From Alphaproteobacteria bacterium (GTDB lineage Bacteria; Pseudomonadota; Alphaproteobacteria; Micavibrionales; Micavibrionaceae): 64,000 bases of DNA. The notes beneath the pieces were generated by a model, which was not told the DNA's origin, made no database searches, and was given only the letters and a program-made list of their open reading frames with translations. The stretch covers positions 62,001 through 126,000 of the forward strand of contig JAJFGR010000007.1 in the NCBI GenBank assembly GCA_021776025.1, given 5' to 3'. The stretch's first letter is position 1. Every line of letters begins with the position of its first letter. Of this stretch, positions 45,442 through 54,249 are shown piece after piece. A program made the translations under genes and the position numbers.

Positions 45442-46524
45442 TTGCCCATTATGCTAATATTGGCCATGAAATCAGATTTTTTAAAGTTTAGTGTAGATCA
45501 ATCAATGATTTATCCAAAAATACCTTTGACACTTATTGGTGAGGGGGGAAGCGTAAGCTCGTACCCACAATTTTCCAGTGACTTAATGCGCTTTAAGGAG
45601 GATGAGTTCTGGGCGGGGGATGCTTTGGGAGAGATTGAGTCACAATTTCGGAAAATTAGACGCGCCTGCCCGGAATTATTACGTAATTTTCATGCGCAGG
45701 GTGGTGAAATAGTTATCACCCAAGGTGATCCTAGTTTATTTGAGCAACATATTCTTGGACACTCACTCAGTCCTGAAGTTTCTCGGGGTGTTCCGTTTGG
45801 CATGGCTTTAAATTTTAGAGATACCGATGGTAATGCCAGAATCGCTAACATTTTTTGGGATGAAGGTCTTTTCTTAGAAGGTTCCTGGGCTACGGTTGCA
45901 CATGAAATGACCCATACTGCGGATCGTCTTGATACGGAAGTTTTATCAAGTTGGAAGATTGTTGAGAGTGTAAAATATGGCCGTCATACAGATACCGAAC
46001 TTTTTCGTGCGATTGTGAATTTAGAAGAAGGAACAAACCCGAAAAGTGTTTCCGCAGATATAAGACAAGAGGTGCGCCATTATGACGAAAAAGAGCGGCT
46101 TCATGAATATTTGCCCCGCATGATGGAACGATATGTTGCAGGTCCACGGGAATCGAAAAATTCTTTATCCGATTTGGAAATATCCTATATTGAAAATGTG
46201 TTTTTGCCCGATGTTGGATTAAGGGCGAGCCAAGAGCATCAAAAGACAGCTTCGATGCTTAGCAAAATTAACAGGCCTTTGTTGTCCCATAAACTTCCGC
46301 CTGAAGCTGTCCAAAGATTATTGGAACCGATGAAGTCTCATATTATAAAAGGTACGAATATGAGCTTGCATCCTGATCGGGATGCTTTGAGGGAGAAGCT
46401 TATGGGTATTACGCAATCTATCATCCCTGATGCACAACATTTTTACAATACGATGAAAAAAATCGGCAGCCGATCTTCCGTACCCGCCGAGGGCGATTTA
46501 TCCGAACGAAGATTAGAAGCATAG
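45442..46524 (+). CDS. HExxH zinc-metallopeptidase-like protein
   Basis: 360 residues, or 352 from a Met at 45466; no convincing Shine-Dalgarno decides. There is no signal peptide. The sequence ATVAHEMTHTADRLD (H154, E155, H158 in the longer form) is a zinc-peptidase helix, and a Glu further on could be the third ligand (for example in LFRAIVNLEEG or RLHEYLPRMMERY). The remainder has no family I recognise. It is A+T-rich and placed on the opposite strand between pabA and pabB, both signs of later insertion. A secreted or injected peptidase is conceivable but unproved. Confidence 0.6.
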   Translation: MPIMLILAMKSDFLKFSVDQSMIYPKIPLTLIGEGGSVSSYPQFSSDLMRFKEDEFWAGDALGEIESQFRKIRRACPELLRNFHAQGGEIVITQGDPSLFEQHILGHSLSPEVSRGVPFGMALNFRDTDGNARIANIFWDEGLFLEGSWATVAHEMTHTADRLDTEVLSSWKIVESVKYGRHTDTELFRAIVNLEEGTNPKSVSADIRQEVRHYDEKERLHEYLPRMMERYVAGPRESKNSLSDLEISYIENVFLPDVGLRASQEHQKTASMLSKINRPLLSHKLPPEAVQRLLEPMKSHIIKGTNMSLHPDRDALREKLMGITQSIIPDAQHFYNTMKKIGSRSSVPAEGDLSERRLEA

Positions 46525-46525
46525 A

Positions 46526-47962
46526 TTAGGCGCTTGCGCTCATCAGAATGTCTTCGTCAACGTCATGCGTGCCGACTTCGTGCGTATCTTTTTCAAAGCT
46601 GCGGAAGATGCCTTCAGCTTTGTGGAAGGTTTCCTGATATTCATCATCAGGTTTGGAGTCTGCGACAATGCCGCCGCCAACTTGAAAGCTAACCTTGCCT
46701 GGTTCATACACCAGTGTACGGATGAGAATATTGCTATCCATCGTCCCATCAAAACCGACATAACCCATCGATCCGCAATAGGGGCCGCGGCGCGTTGGCT
46801 CGAACTCTTCGATAATTTCCATGGCGCGAATTTTTGGCGCGCCGGTGATTGATCCACCGGGGAAACAGGCTTTGAGTAAGTCCAGCGGTTCTTTGTTTTT
46901 CTTCAACTCACCGCGCACGGTGGAAACTAAATGATGGACGCTGGCGAAGGTTTCCAGCTTGCACAGCTCACTAACCTCAACGCTTTTGGCTTTGCATACT
47001 TTGGAGAGGTCATTGCGTAGCAAATCGACAATCATGGTGTTTTCGGCGCGGTCTTTTTCGCTGTCGAGCAACTCACGCTGATATTTTCGGTCCAGTGCGG
47101 TGTTGGCGATATGTGGCCGGGTGCCTTTGATAGGCCGCGTTTCGACTTTCCCGTCTTTCACAGTCAGGAACCGTTCCGGCGAAGCGGATGAAATCTTTAC
47201 GGGCCCGCAATTCATATAACAGGCAAAGGGCGCTTTGTTGACTTCGCGCATGTGCAGATAATGATTGAACGGATCAAAGCTTGGCGGCAGGTTCGCATCA
47301 AAGCGTTGAGACACATTAGTTTGAAAAACATCGCCAGCCTTGATGTATTCTATGGTTTTTTCAACCATATCGACGTAATCGCAAGCCTCGTAATTTGATT
47401 GCCAATCCAGATGCGTGTCCTGATACGGCGCTCGTTTTTCCGGGTGGGCAATTAAACCCAGCAGGTAATCCTGTTTCTTACGGGCGTCGTGATAGCTGGG
47501 CGCGTGGGTGATGATCCAAGCCTGATCTTTTTCATGATCAAACGCAATCACCTGATCATAAATGCCCAGTGCCAGATCCGGCATATCGGGATTGTTCAGC
47601 GTTTTTTTGGGGATCTCTTCTAACGCCCGGCCAACGTCATAGCCAAAATAGCCGGCAATACCGCCTTGGAATGGCGGTAGGCCCCGAACAGGTGTGCTTT
47701 CAGGAATCCAGTGCTCCATGCGCTCTTTGATAATCTCAAAGGGCTGGCCTTTAATTCTGGTTTGCTGCTCCCAATTGGTGACTAGCATTTCGCCGTCTTT
47801 ATATTCCAGCGTTTCAATCGGGTGGGAAACGACAAAAGAATAGCGGGCATTAGGATGGTCTTTATCGGCGCTGTCGAAAATGAGCGAATATGGAAGATGT
47901 TCAAGCGTGCTAAACACGGCTATAGGGTCTTTGAGCGGCAATTCTCTAATGAATGGCGTCAT
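46526..47962 (-). CDS. pabB: aminodeoxychorismate synthase component I
   Basis: 478 residues of the chorismate-binding enzyme fold. PIKGTRPH, with the Lys found in PabB where anthranilate synthase has Ala, points to para-aminobenzoate rather than tryptophan synthesis. Other motifs are NVSQRFDANLP, SSASPERFL, RAENTMIVDLLRNDLSKV, FPGGSITGAPKIRAMEII and GPYCGSMGYVGFDG. It uses ammonia from PabA to make 4-amino-4-deoxychorismate. Pab genes are normally adjacent; here the peptidase-like gene separates them. Confidence 0.9.
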   Translation of the reverse strand: MTPFIRELPLKDPIAVFSTLEHLPYSLIFDSADKDHPNARYSFVVSHPIETLEYKDGEMLVTNWEQQTRIKGQPFEIIKERMEHWIPESTPVRGLPPFQGGIAGYFGYDVGRALEEIPKKTLNNPDMPDLALGIYDQVIAFDHEKDQAWIITHAPSYHDARKKQDYLLGLIAHPEKRAPYQDTHLDWQSNYEACDYVDMVEKTIEYIKAGDVFQTNVSQRFDANLPPSFDPFNHYLHMREVNKAPFACYMNCGPVKISSASPERFLTVKDGKVETRPIKGTRPHIANTALDRKYQRELLDSEKDRAENTMIVDLLRNDLSKVCKAKSVEVSELCKLETFASVHHLVSTVRGELKKNKEPLDLLKACFPGGSITGAPKIRAMEIIEEFEPTRRGPYCGSMGYVGFDGTMDSNILIRTLVYEPGKVSFQVGGGIVADSKPDDEYQETFHKAEGIFRSFEKDTHEVGTHDVDEDILMSASA

Positions 47963-48132
47963 GTTTTACTCCCGGTCACACAAACACCCTCTCACTCTTT
48001 GGTGATTTGGGGCGCTTTTTATATTTTTTGCTTATAAGCCCGTCCTGCTGTGGAATTTAATTCACAACAACAACTTTAGCATCACCAATTTGGGGCGCAA
48101 AGGGGACTCTAAAGTGAATCTTATCCACAGAG

Positions 48133-50907
48133 CTAAGCCTTTAAATGAGCTTTAATCCCTGAGATCGTGTCGGCCAGTCCGGTTTTAATGATTTCGACGT
48201 CTTTGGGGAAGGCGGTTTGCAGGCGTGATGGCAGGCCCGCATCCATCATCACGAACACGCCTTTATCGCTGGAACGCCTGATGAGACGGCCAAACGCTTG
48301 TTTGAGCTTCAGCCGCGTCATCATTTCATCATATTGACGTCCGCCAAAAGCTTCGCGGCGCGCTTTGTGCAAGATGGTCGGGCGTGGCCACGGTACGCGG
48401 TCAAAGGCAATGAGGCGCAAGCTTTCTCCTGGCACGTCGACCCCATCACGAATGGCATCGGTGCCGAGCAGGCAGGCATTCACATCTTCGCGGAACATAT
48501 CGACCAGCGTCCCGGCGTCAATTTCATCGACATGCTGGGAATAAAGCGGGATGCCGCCTTCTTCGAGGGAAGGCGCGATTTTGTTATGCACGGCGCGCAG
48601 GCGAGAAATGGCAGTGAACAGGCCGAGTGCTCCGCCGCCGCTGGCTTCGAACAGGGCTTTATAGGCTCCGGAGACTTGCGCGAGGTCATTCTTGTTCACG
48701 TCATTGATGATAAACACTTTGGTTTGCGCGGCGTAATCAAACGGGGAGTCAAAGCCGTGCATTTGCGTATCGGGCCCAAGATATTCTGCGCCTGTGCGTC
48801 GCCGCGCCGTTTCCCATGACGCTTCATCATTTTCATCGCGCAGTGTAGCCGAGGTGACCGCCATGCCATGCACATGCGGCTTGACGCTGGTGGCGAACGG
48901 CTTCATCGGGTCGACATGGTGGCGGTACATCCCCACATCCACCGCGCGGCCATCGACGCGGTCAATTTCCAGCCAGTCAATAAATTCGGGTGGGGTAGCA
49001 CCCTTGTCTAGATTTTCGAGCATTAAGACCCACGCTTGCAGCGTCATCGTTGCCCGGCGTTCCAGTGAAGCGCTAACGGTTTCCAAACGTTTGCGGGTAT
49101 CGCTATCAAGCATACCGCCATCATCCGTTCCATCTTCGCAAAGTTTTTTGTGGAAGATGCGGGAAAGTTCCTGCATTGGTTTTTGTAATTTCTTGAGTGC
49201 GCTTTTCAGCTTGCGGGATTTTTCCAGCACGCTTTCTTCAATGGGGAAGACTCCGGTTTCAAGCGAGTAGGGGCCATCGCGGCCATCGGCCCGCGCGAAG
49301 ACCTGCTTATAAATTTCAGCGAGGAATTGTTCGGTTGGTCCGCTGGGCACGCCATCGCGTAATCTGCGTGTCCAGCCATCCATTGGTAGGCATTCCGCCG
49401 CATCAAGTATTTTGCGAACGCATTCTTCGGCGTCTGCCATGCCTTCGGATAAATCTTCCGCCCGGCGTTTAAGACCGCGGGCGCGGGTTTGCCGCTTGCC
49501 GCCTTCATTGCCTAAAATCCAGCGCCGTAGATCCCGCGTTTCCTGCGCTGTTAAATGTGCGGCGAAGGCGCTGTCGGCGGCATCGAATAAATGGTGGCCT
49601 TCATCAAAAACATAGCGGCTCGGCATATCCTCACCGGGCGTGGCGATCGCTGAGTTAATTAAAACCAGCGCGTGGTTGGCTACAACAATGCGCGCGTGTT
49701 TGGCTTTGCGCATGGAATGTTCGACAAAGCATTTGTGATAGTGATCGCAAGCCGAGTACACACATTCGCCGCGCCGATCGGCGAGCCCTGTGCTATGGCG
49801 GTATCCTAAAATACCCGTGAGCCAGCCGGGGTATTGCCCGCCGGTTAAATCGCCATCGCTGGTCGCCGCGCTCCATCGTGCCATGATCCCTGCGGCAATT
49901 GCGGCATCGGGATGTTTGGCGAGCGCTGCGCCTGCGGCTGTTTCTTCCAAGTTCAACAGACACAGATAATTCTCGCGGCCTTTGCGCGTGGCGACATGCG
50001 CTTCTTTTAATTCCGGGTTGGGGTAAAGCCGATCGAGTTCCTGATCAATCTGGCGCTGCAAATTTTTGGTATAAGTGGAGATCCATACCGTGCCCTGATT
50101 TTTCTCCGCCCATACACTGGCCGGGGCGAGGTAGCCTAAAGTTTTCCCTACGCCTGTGCCTGCTTCGGCTAGAACAATCTTGGGCTCTTCGGCATCGCTT
50201 AACGGGGCGAAGGCGGCGGTGATGGCGGTGGTATATTCCACCTGTTCTTGCCGCTGTTCCGACCCATGTCCCAATAGTTTCTGTAAACGTTCGCGCGCTT
50301 CATCGCCAGTAACGCCGTGGTGAGAGGCGGGCGGCTCCGGCGCTTCTTCCGCCCATTCGGGCAAGTTTTTCCAAATGCTTAAACCTGTTTTGGAATTGAC
50401 GGGCACAGCCTCATCATATTCTTCGCCCAATGCGTTAAATACAAACGGCGTCCATGGCCAGCCCTTGCCGTTTAAGCCCATCACCCGGGCAATATCCAGC
50501 GGATCAGTCTTCGCTTTGTGCGGGTCTTTTGCGAGGTCCCCCAGGAGCGCGCGGGTGATATCCAGCAGTGCCATCGGTGCATCTTCGAGGGAATCTGGTT
50601 TCACTAGCCCTAAAGTCTTACACAAGCCATTGACTGTCGGAGTGGCAAATTGACCCGGATGAACGAAGGCAAAAAGTTCCAACACGTCAAAGGCGAAAAA
50701 CTCCGCATCGGCTCCCAGCCGTCCGCGCGTATAGGGCGCGTGGCAAACGAGGACAGGTTTTTTGTGAATAAGTGCAGCCGCCTGATCATGGGGCAGGGTT
50801 TTCAATTCCCCTTCATCACTCAGCAGATAGGCTTGCTTGGCATTCAGGCAGAGCGCCGGAATGTCGGGCAGGGCGATGGAGGGTGTAGGGGCTTTCTCAG
50901 GAATCAT
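48133..50907 (-). CDS. dinG: DinG/Rad3-type DNA helicase
   Basis: 924 residues. Residues 1-200 are a poorly conserved N-terminal region. Walker A is AEAGTGVGKTLGYLAPA (~247), followed by an iron-sulfur cluster region with cysteines in GRENYLCLLNLE, CVYSACDHYHKCFVEHS, then VVANHALVL, the FDEGHHLFDAAD box, and the C-terminal LKQAFGRLIRRSSDKGVFV. This is the superfamily 2 5'-3' helicase family that unwinds forks, R-loops and damaged DNA. The long middle insertion (~440-620) is helical and charged. A palindromic repeat lies just upstream of its start. Confidence 0.87.
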   Translation of the reverse strand: MIPEKAPTPSIALPDIPALCLNAKQAYLLSDEGELKTLPHDQAAALIHKKPVLVCHAPYTRGRLGADAEFFAFDVLELFAFVHPGQFATPTVNGLCKTLGLVKPDSLEDAPMALLDITRALLGDLAKDPHKAKTDPLDIARVMGLNGKGWPWTPFVFNALGEEYDEAVPVNSKTGLSIWKNLPEWAEEAPEPPASHHGVTGDEARERLQKLLGHGSEQRQEQVEYTTAITAAFAPLSDAEEPKIVLAEAGTGVGKTLGYLAPASVWAEKNQGTVWISTYTKNLQRQIDQELDRLYPNPELKEAHVATRKGRENYLCLLNLEETAAGAALAKHPDAAIAAGIMARWSAATSDGDLTGGQYPGWLTGILGYRHSTGLADRRGECVYSACDHYHKCFVEHSMRKAKHARIVVANHALVLINSAIATPGEDMPSRYVFDEGHHLFDAADSAFAAHLTAQETRDLRRWILGNEGGKRQTRARGLKRRAEDLSEGMADAEECVRKILDAAECLPMDGWTRRLRDGVPSGPTEQFLAEIYKQVFARADGRDGPYSLETGVFPIEESVLEKSRKLKSALKKLQKPMQELSRIFHKKLCEDGTDDGGMLDSDTRKRLETVSASLERRATMTLQAWVLMLENLDKGATPPEFIDWLEIDRVDGRAVDVGMYRHHVDPMKPFATSVKPHVHGMAVTSATLRDENDEASWETARRRTGAEYLGPDTQMHGFDSPFDYAAQTKVFIINDVNKNDLAQVSGAYKALFEASGGGALGLFTAISRLRAVHNKIAPSLEEGGIPLYSQHVDEIDAGTLVDMFREDVNACLLGTDAIRDGVDVPGESLRLIAFDRVPWPRPTILHKARREAFGGRQYDEMMTRLKLKQAFGRLIRRSSDKGVFVMMDAGLPSRLQTAFPKDVEIIKTGLADTISGIKAHLKA

Positions 50908-50921
50908 AGTGTCATACTAAA

Positions 50922-51003
50922 CGTCATTGCGAGGAAGGCAAAGCCTGACGAAGTAATCCAGCAATGCTTTTCTATGGATTGCTTCGCTTCGCTCGCAATG
51001 ACG
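50922..51003 (+). repeat. palindromic repeat, intergenic copy
   Basis: Ends CGTCATTGCGAG (50922-50933) and CTCGCAATGACG (50992-51003) are perfect inverses. Interior GGATTGCTTCGCTTCG is typical of this short mobile palindrome family. It fills the gap between the MscS-like gene (ending at 51010) and the helicase gene (starting at 50907). It also creates a spurious plus-strand reading frame with the telltale DCFASLAMT translation. Confidence 0.85.
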
Positions 51004-51009
51004 ATGAAA

Positions 51010-52170
51010 TTAACCCTTCGGCGGAACGAAAATTTCTGCGGCATCACCCGGAATACTCTCCAGATAAATACTTTGAGATGGGAAAGCGAAACCTGATTTT
51101 GCCTTGTCTTCGACAATCTCTTTAATTTTCATTGCAAACGCTTCCTTGATCTCCAGCCATTCACCCCAATTTGTGGTTTTGGTGAAGCAGTAAATCAGAA
51201 AATCGATCGAGCTGTCGTTAAAGCTATCGACGCGCACGAATGTTGAAACTTCGCTTGCGGGTGCGAATGCCTCATTCGTTTCCAGTTCTTTGGTAATCTC
51301 ATCGCGGATGATTTTAAGTTGATCGATCGAGGCATCATAAACAATGCCGAGTTTCCATTTAATCCGGCGGTGGGTCATGCGGGAGAAATTCGTGACCACT
51401 GCATCGGAGAGGTTTGAATTTGGCACATGCACGGGCGCTTTATCGAAGCGCACGACTTTGGTTGAGCGGAAGCCGATTTCATCAACTGTGCCTTCAACCA
51501 CGCCATCAACCAGTATCCATTCGCCGGGGTGAAAGCGTTTTTCGGCGATGATGGTAATGCCGCCGATCAAGTTTTTAAATAGATCCTGCGCACCCAGTGC
51601 GACGGCAGCTCCGAATAGGCCGAGACCGGCGAGAAGCGGACCAACGGCGATGCCCCAGATTTCTAAAATTACTGCGCCGCCGATAAACACAATGAGAACT
51701 TTCATTGCTTTAAAAATCCATGTCATCATGGCGCGCGTCAGAATTTTTTCGAGTTTTTTAAGGCCGTGGCTCAGTGGCTCCGCTGTGCGGTGCAGCGCCC
51801 AAAACATTGTGAATGCTATCAGTGATCTTTCAATTTTCATGACAAATGCGTCGATTTCATCGCTTAAGCCCATATATTTGCTGGCGAAGAAAAGCCCGAG
51901 GATTATCGGAATGAATTTGATTGGCGGGATGAGTGCGTCGACGATTTTATCATCGAGATTGGTTGTCGATTTAGACGCCCAGTTACGAAGATGGTTGAGG
52001 ATGAATTTGCTAAACAAGCCGCGAATGAGCATGAAACCTAGGAAAATCAGCAGCGCGATGGTGATGGAGCCAATATCGACCCCCATAAATCCATGCGCCC
52101 ACACATCAATCACCATGTCTTTTAGCTCATTTACATCTTTGTTCATTGATTTCGCAGCTCCTTCAGCCAT
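51010..52170 (-). CDS. MscS-family mechanosensitive channel
   Basis: 386 residues. Several hydrophobic segments occur in residues 1-190, and the pore-lining helix LAGLGLFGAAVALGAQDLF is followed by the beta-domain signature KNLIGGITIIAEKRFHPGEW, then VPNSNLSDAVVTNFSRM. This family opens when membrane tension rises and releases solutes after osmotic downshift. It is a short MscS-like version with no extra N-terminal domain. Its C-terminal stop is just beyond the palindromic repeat. Confidence 0.88.
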   Translation of the reverse strand: MAEGAAKSMNKDVNELKDMVIDVWAHGFMGVDIGSITIALLIFLGFMLIRGLFSKFILNHLRNWASKSTTNLDDKIVDALIPPIKFIPIILGLFFASKYMGLSDEIDAFVMKIERSLIAFTMFWALHRTAEPLSHGLKKLEKILTRAMMTWIFKAMKVLIVFIGGAVILEIWGIAVGPLLAGLGLFGAAVALGAQDLFKNLIGGITIIAEKRFHPGEWILVDGVVEGTVDEIGFRSTKVVRFDKAPVHVPNSNLSDAVVTNFSRMTHRRIKWKLGIVYDASIDQLKIIRDEITKELETNEAFAPASEVSTFVRVDSFNDSSIDFLIYCFTKTTNWGEWLEIKEAFAMKIKEIVEDKAKSGFAFPSQSIYLESIPGDAAEIFVPPKG

Positions 52171-52199
52171 ATTCTTGTGCGTGTAAGAAAGGATATAGC

Positions 52200-52871
52200 A
52201 TGGACATCTATGCAGGGAAACCCAGCTCTGAAATGTTGGCGTATTTACTTAAGCGCCGCAGCGTTAAGGTCGAAGATCTCAGCGGCCCGGGGCCAAGTGC
52301 GGAGCAGCTTGAAACCATCCTTACCGCGGCCTCGCGCGTTCCTGACCACGGCAAGCTTTGCCCCTATTACTTTTTGGTGTTTGAGGGCGTGGCGCGGACC
52401 AAGGCAGGGGAGATCATCGCGCAGGCGTATGTGGCGGATAATCCAGAGGCTAGGGAGGATAAAGTTCAATGTGAGCGGCAGCGCTTTATGCGCGCTCCCC
52501 TTGTTGTCGCCATCGTTATGCGCGCGCGGATGAGCAAGAACCCGCTTTGGGAGCAAATCCTTACTGCAGGTGCAGCGGCGCAGAATTTTTCACTAGCCGC
52601 CCATGCGCTTGGCTTTGGCACGCAATGGCTGACCGAATGGTATGCGTATGATGAAAATGTACGAAAGGGCTTAGGGCTAGACGCTAAAGATGTTGTGGCC
52701 GGGTTTATGTATGTGGGGACATGCGAAAATCAGCCGGAGGAGCGCGAGCGGCCAGATTTAGAGCTTATTGTTAATCGTTGGAAAGAGGGCGCGCGCCTTC
52801 AAAAAGGTGACAGCTATAACCGGGAAAAATTCGGATATCCGCAAAACGGGTTTGATTTTTCTAAACTGTAA
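52200..52871 (+). CDS. nitroreductase-family flavoprotein
   Basis: 223 residues from the ATG at 52200, which has AAAGGA upstream; a longer form from 52146 would overlap the MscS-like gene. The opening LKRRSVKVEDLSGPGPS, then AASRVPDHGKLCPYYFLVFEG, and late LGFGTQWLTEWYAYDENVRK and VAGFMYVGTC fit the compact YdjA-like nitroreductase group. These FMN enzymes reduce nitro-compounds or quinones with NAD(P)H. The physiological substrate is not visible. Confidence 0.85.
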   Translation: MDIYAGKPSSEMLAYLLKRRSVKVEDLSGPGPSAEQLETILTAASRVPDHGKLCPYYFLVFEGVARTKAGEIIAQAYVADNPEAREDKVQCERQRFMRAPLVVAIVMRARMSKNPLWEQILTAGAAAQNFSLAAHALGFGTQWLTEWYAYDENVRKGLGLDAKDVVAGFMYVGTCENQPEERERPDLELIVNRWKEGARLQKGDSYNREKFGYPQNGFDFSKL

Positions 52872-52888
52872 ATGAGTCGGTTTATGGC

Positions 52889-53368
52889 CTAAGCGGCTTC
52901 AGCATTATAGGCGTGTAAATTTTCTAATAGCTGCTGTGTTTGATAAGGGCTTGGGGCTAGACGGACAGTGTGAATGTGACGTGGATCTACACCGCGTTTA
53001 ACCCACTCCGCTTTCCAATCTTCTAAAGGCATGATTGTTTCAAACTCAGTCGGATCAAAAATTATTTTTTGAAGGCCTCTTTCCGTTTCTATTTCACCGT
53101 AAGCGGCTAAATGAAGTGCCCAATGGTGTAAATTATCATCAAATTCAAGCATGGCAGACCCATGCTCAACGCCGCGCCCCTCTAACAATGTTTGAATAAG
53201 AGAGGAGCGTTCAGTGCAACCATTATCGGTATAGTCTAGGCGAAAACTTGGTAGCTTTTTAAGCTCTTCCATAAACTGCTTAGCTTGTTCCATATCCATT
53301 GGGGAAGAGGCTTTTTCTTGCTGTGCAATCTGCAGGGCAAAATAATCGCTATAGTTAATATTTTCCAT
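52889..53368 (-). CDS. putative protein-glutaminase-like (papain-fold) protein
   Basis: 159 residues, no signal peptide. The order Cys51 in DNGCTERSSLIQTLLEGRG, His in DNLHHWALHLAAYG (H81, H82 or H86) and Asp105 in KIIFDPTEF matches protein-glutaminase and other papain-fold deamidases, where the pattern is GCxxR, HxA and DP. Such enzymes deamidate or cleave host or target proteins, and several bacterial toxins use the fold. The match is by pattern; the size is small. The gene lies alone between the nitroreductase and another unknown gene. Confidence 0.45.
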   Translation of the reverse strand: MENINYSDYFALQIAQQEKASSPMDMEQAKQFMEELKKLPSFRLDYTDNGCTERSSLIQTLLEGRGVEHGSAMLEFDDNLHHWALHLAAYGEIETERGLQKIIFDPTEFETIMPLEDWKAEWVKRGVDPRHIHTVRLAPSPYQTQQLLENLHAYNAEAA

Positions 53369-53478
53369 AATATCAACTTATACATTAAAATTTACTTAAT
53401 ATCAAACTTATAATAATTATTTTTCTAAAGTATAGTCAAAAAAAACATCAGTGAAGGTATCATAGCTTTGTACTCCCC

Positions 53479-53988
53479 TTAACAGTTGCCGTAATATTGT
53501 TGCCAAATGTCGGATTGATTGGCTTTTTCGAATGCGCATTTCAGATGCATTTTCAGAGCCGCATTGCGCAATGCCATTTTATAATTCGGCCCCACGCCTG
53601 AAGTCCCGTCTTTCATTCTGACAATCGTTACGCGCTTGCTGTGCGGCGGGATTGTCAGCGTATCAGTTTCCAATATATCGTCACCGCCTAGTGCCTGTGT
53701 GCGTGTTTTGTGAAAACCCGGGCAATCCTGACGAATATTAAGGTCATCAATCAGACCTAAATCGTGCTCACGGTTGTCCATGCCTTCCCAGATCAGGTGT
53801 TTGCCATCGGTTTCGCGTTGAAAGCGGCGTGTGCCGACATGCAAAACCGCGCTTAAGGATAATTCTTCATTGAGTGTTTTGAAATGTTCAGGCGTCATAG
53901 GTTTTTCGCCCAAACAAAATAGTTCGAAATCTTTGAGCCGCTGTAAAACCTTTTCAGGTTTAATTTGAAGAGATTGAAAACCAAACAT
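53479..53988 (-). CDS. unknown protein, 169 residues
   Basis: The ATG at 53988 (MFGFQSLQIKPEKV) has a GGTGAG upstream; a longer in-frame ORF to 54045 begins in A+T-rich intergenic DNA and is less likely. The protein is soluble with no membrane segment. It contains two mildly conserved-looking blocks, LSAVLHVGTRRFQRETDGKH and TLTIPPHSKRVTIVRMKDG, and ends in WQQYYGNC. I recognise no family. It is divergent from the gene at 54250. Confidence 0.55.
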   Translation of the reverse strand: MFGFQSLQIKPEKVLQRLKDFELFCLGEKPMTPEHFKTLNEELSLSAVLHVGTRRFQRETDGKHLIWEGMDNREHDLGLIDDLNIRQDCPGFHKTRTQALGGDDILETDTLTIPPHSKRVTIVRMKDGTSGVGPNYKMALRNAALKMHLKCAFEKANQSDIWQQYYGNC

Positions 53989-54140
53989 TAACTCACCGTA
54001 TTCCTTACCAAATAAAAGCTTCCTATACTTTATGGTAACCCTCAAATGGTTAATTTAGTTTAAATTTATATAAAATTTTATCTAAATTTTACGGATGTTT
54101 TAGATAAGTGCAATTTTGTTAACTGTTTCAAATGGTTGCA

Positions 54141-54205
54141 ATAAACACACAATGTAAAAATTTTGCAAATTATGTTAAAAAATCTTGTGCTTAATGTGTG
54201 TTTAT
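54141..54205. promoter_or_regulatory. 11-base inverted repeat in an A+T-rich gap
   Basis: ATAAACACACA (54141-54151) and TGTGTGTTTAT (54195-54205) are perfect inverses 43 bases apart. They lie in the ~260-base A+T-rich gap between two divergent unknown genes and end 44 bases before the start at 54250. The spacing suits two half-operators of a looping regulator, or a stem in the leader RNA. Confidence 0.4.
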
Positions 54206-54249
54206 GGTAAAAGTTAAGCCATTCTAAAGCTCATAATGCAGCGGCGTAG

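Noticed and set aside
50650-51096. Plus-strand ORF with the peptide DCFASLAMT
   Set aside because: This peptide is the usual spurious translation of the CGTCATTGCGAG palindromic repeats. The ORF is antisense to dinG and to the end of the MscS-like gene.
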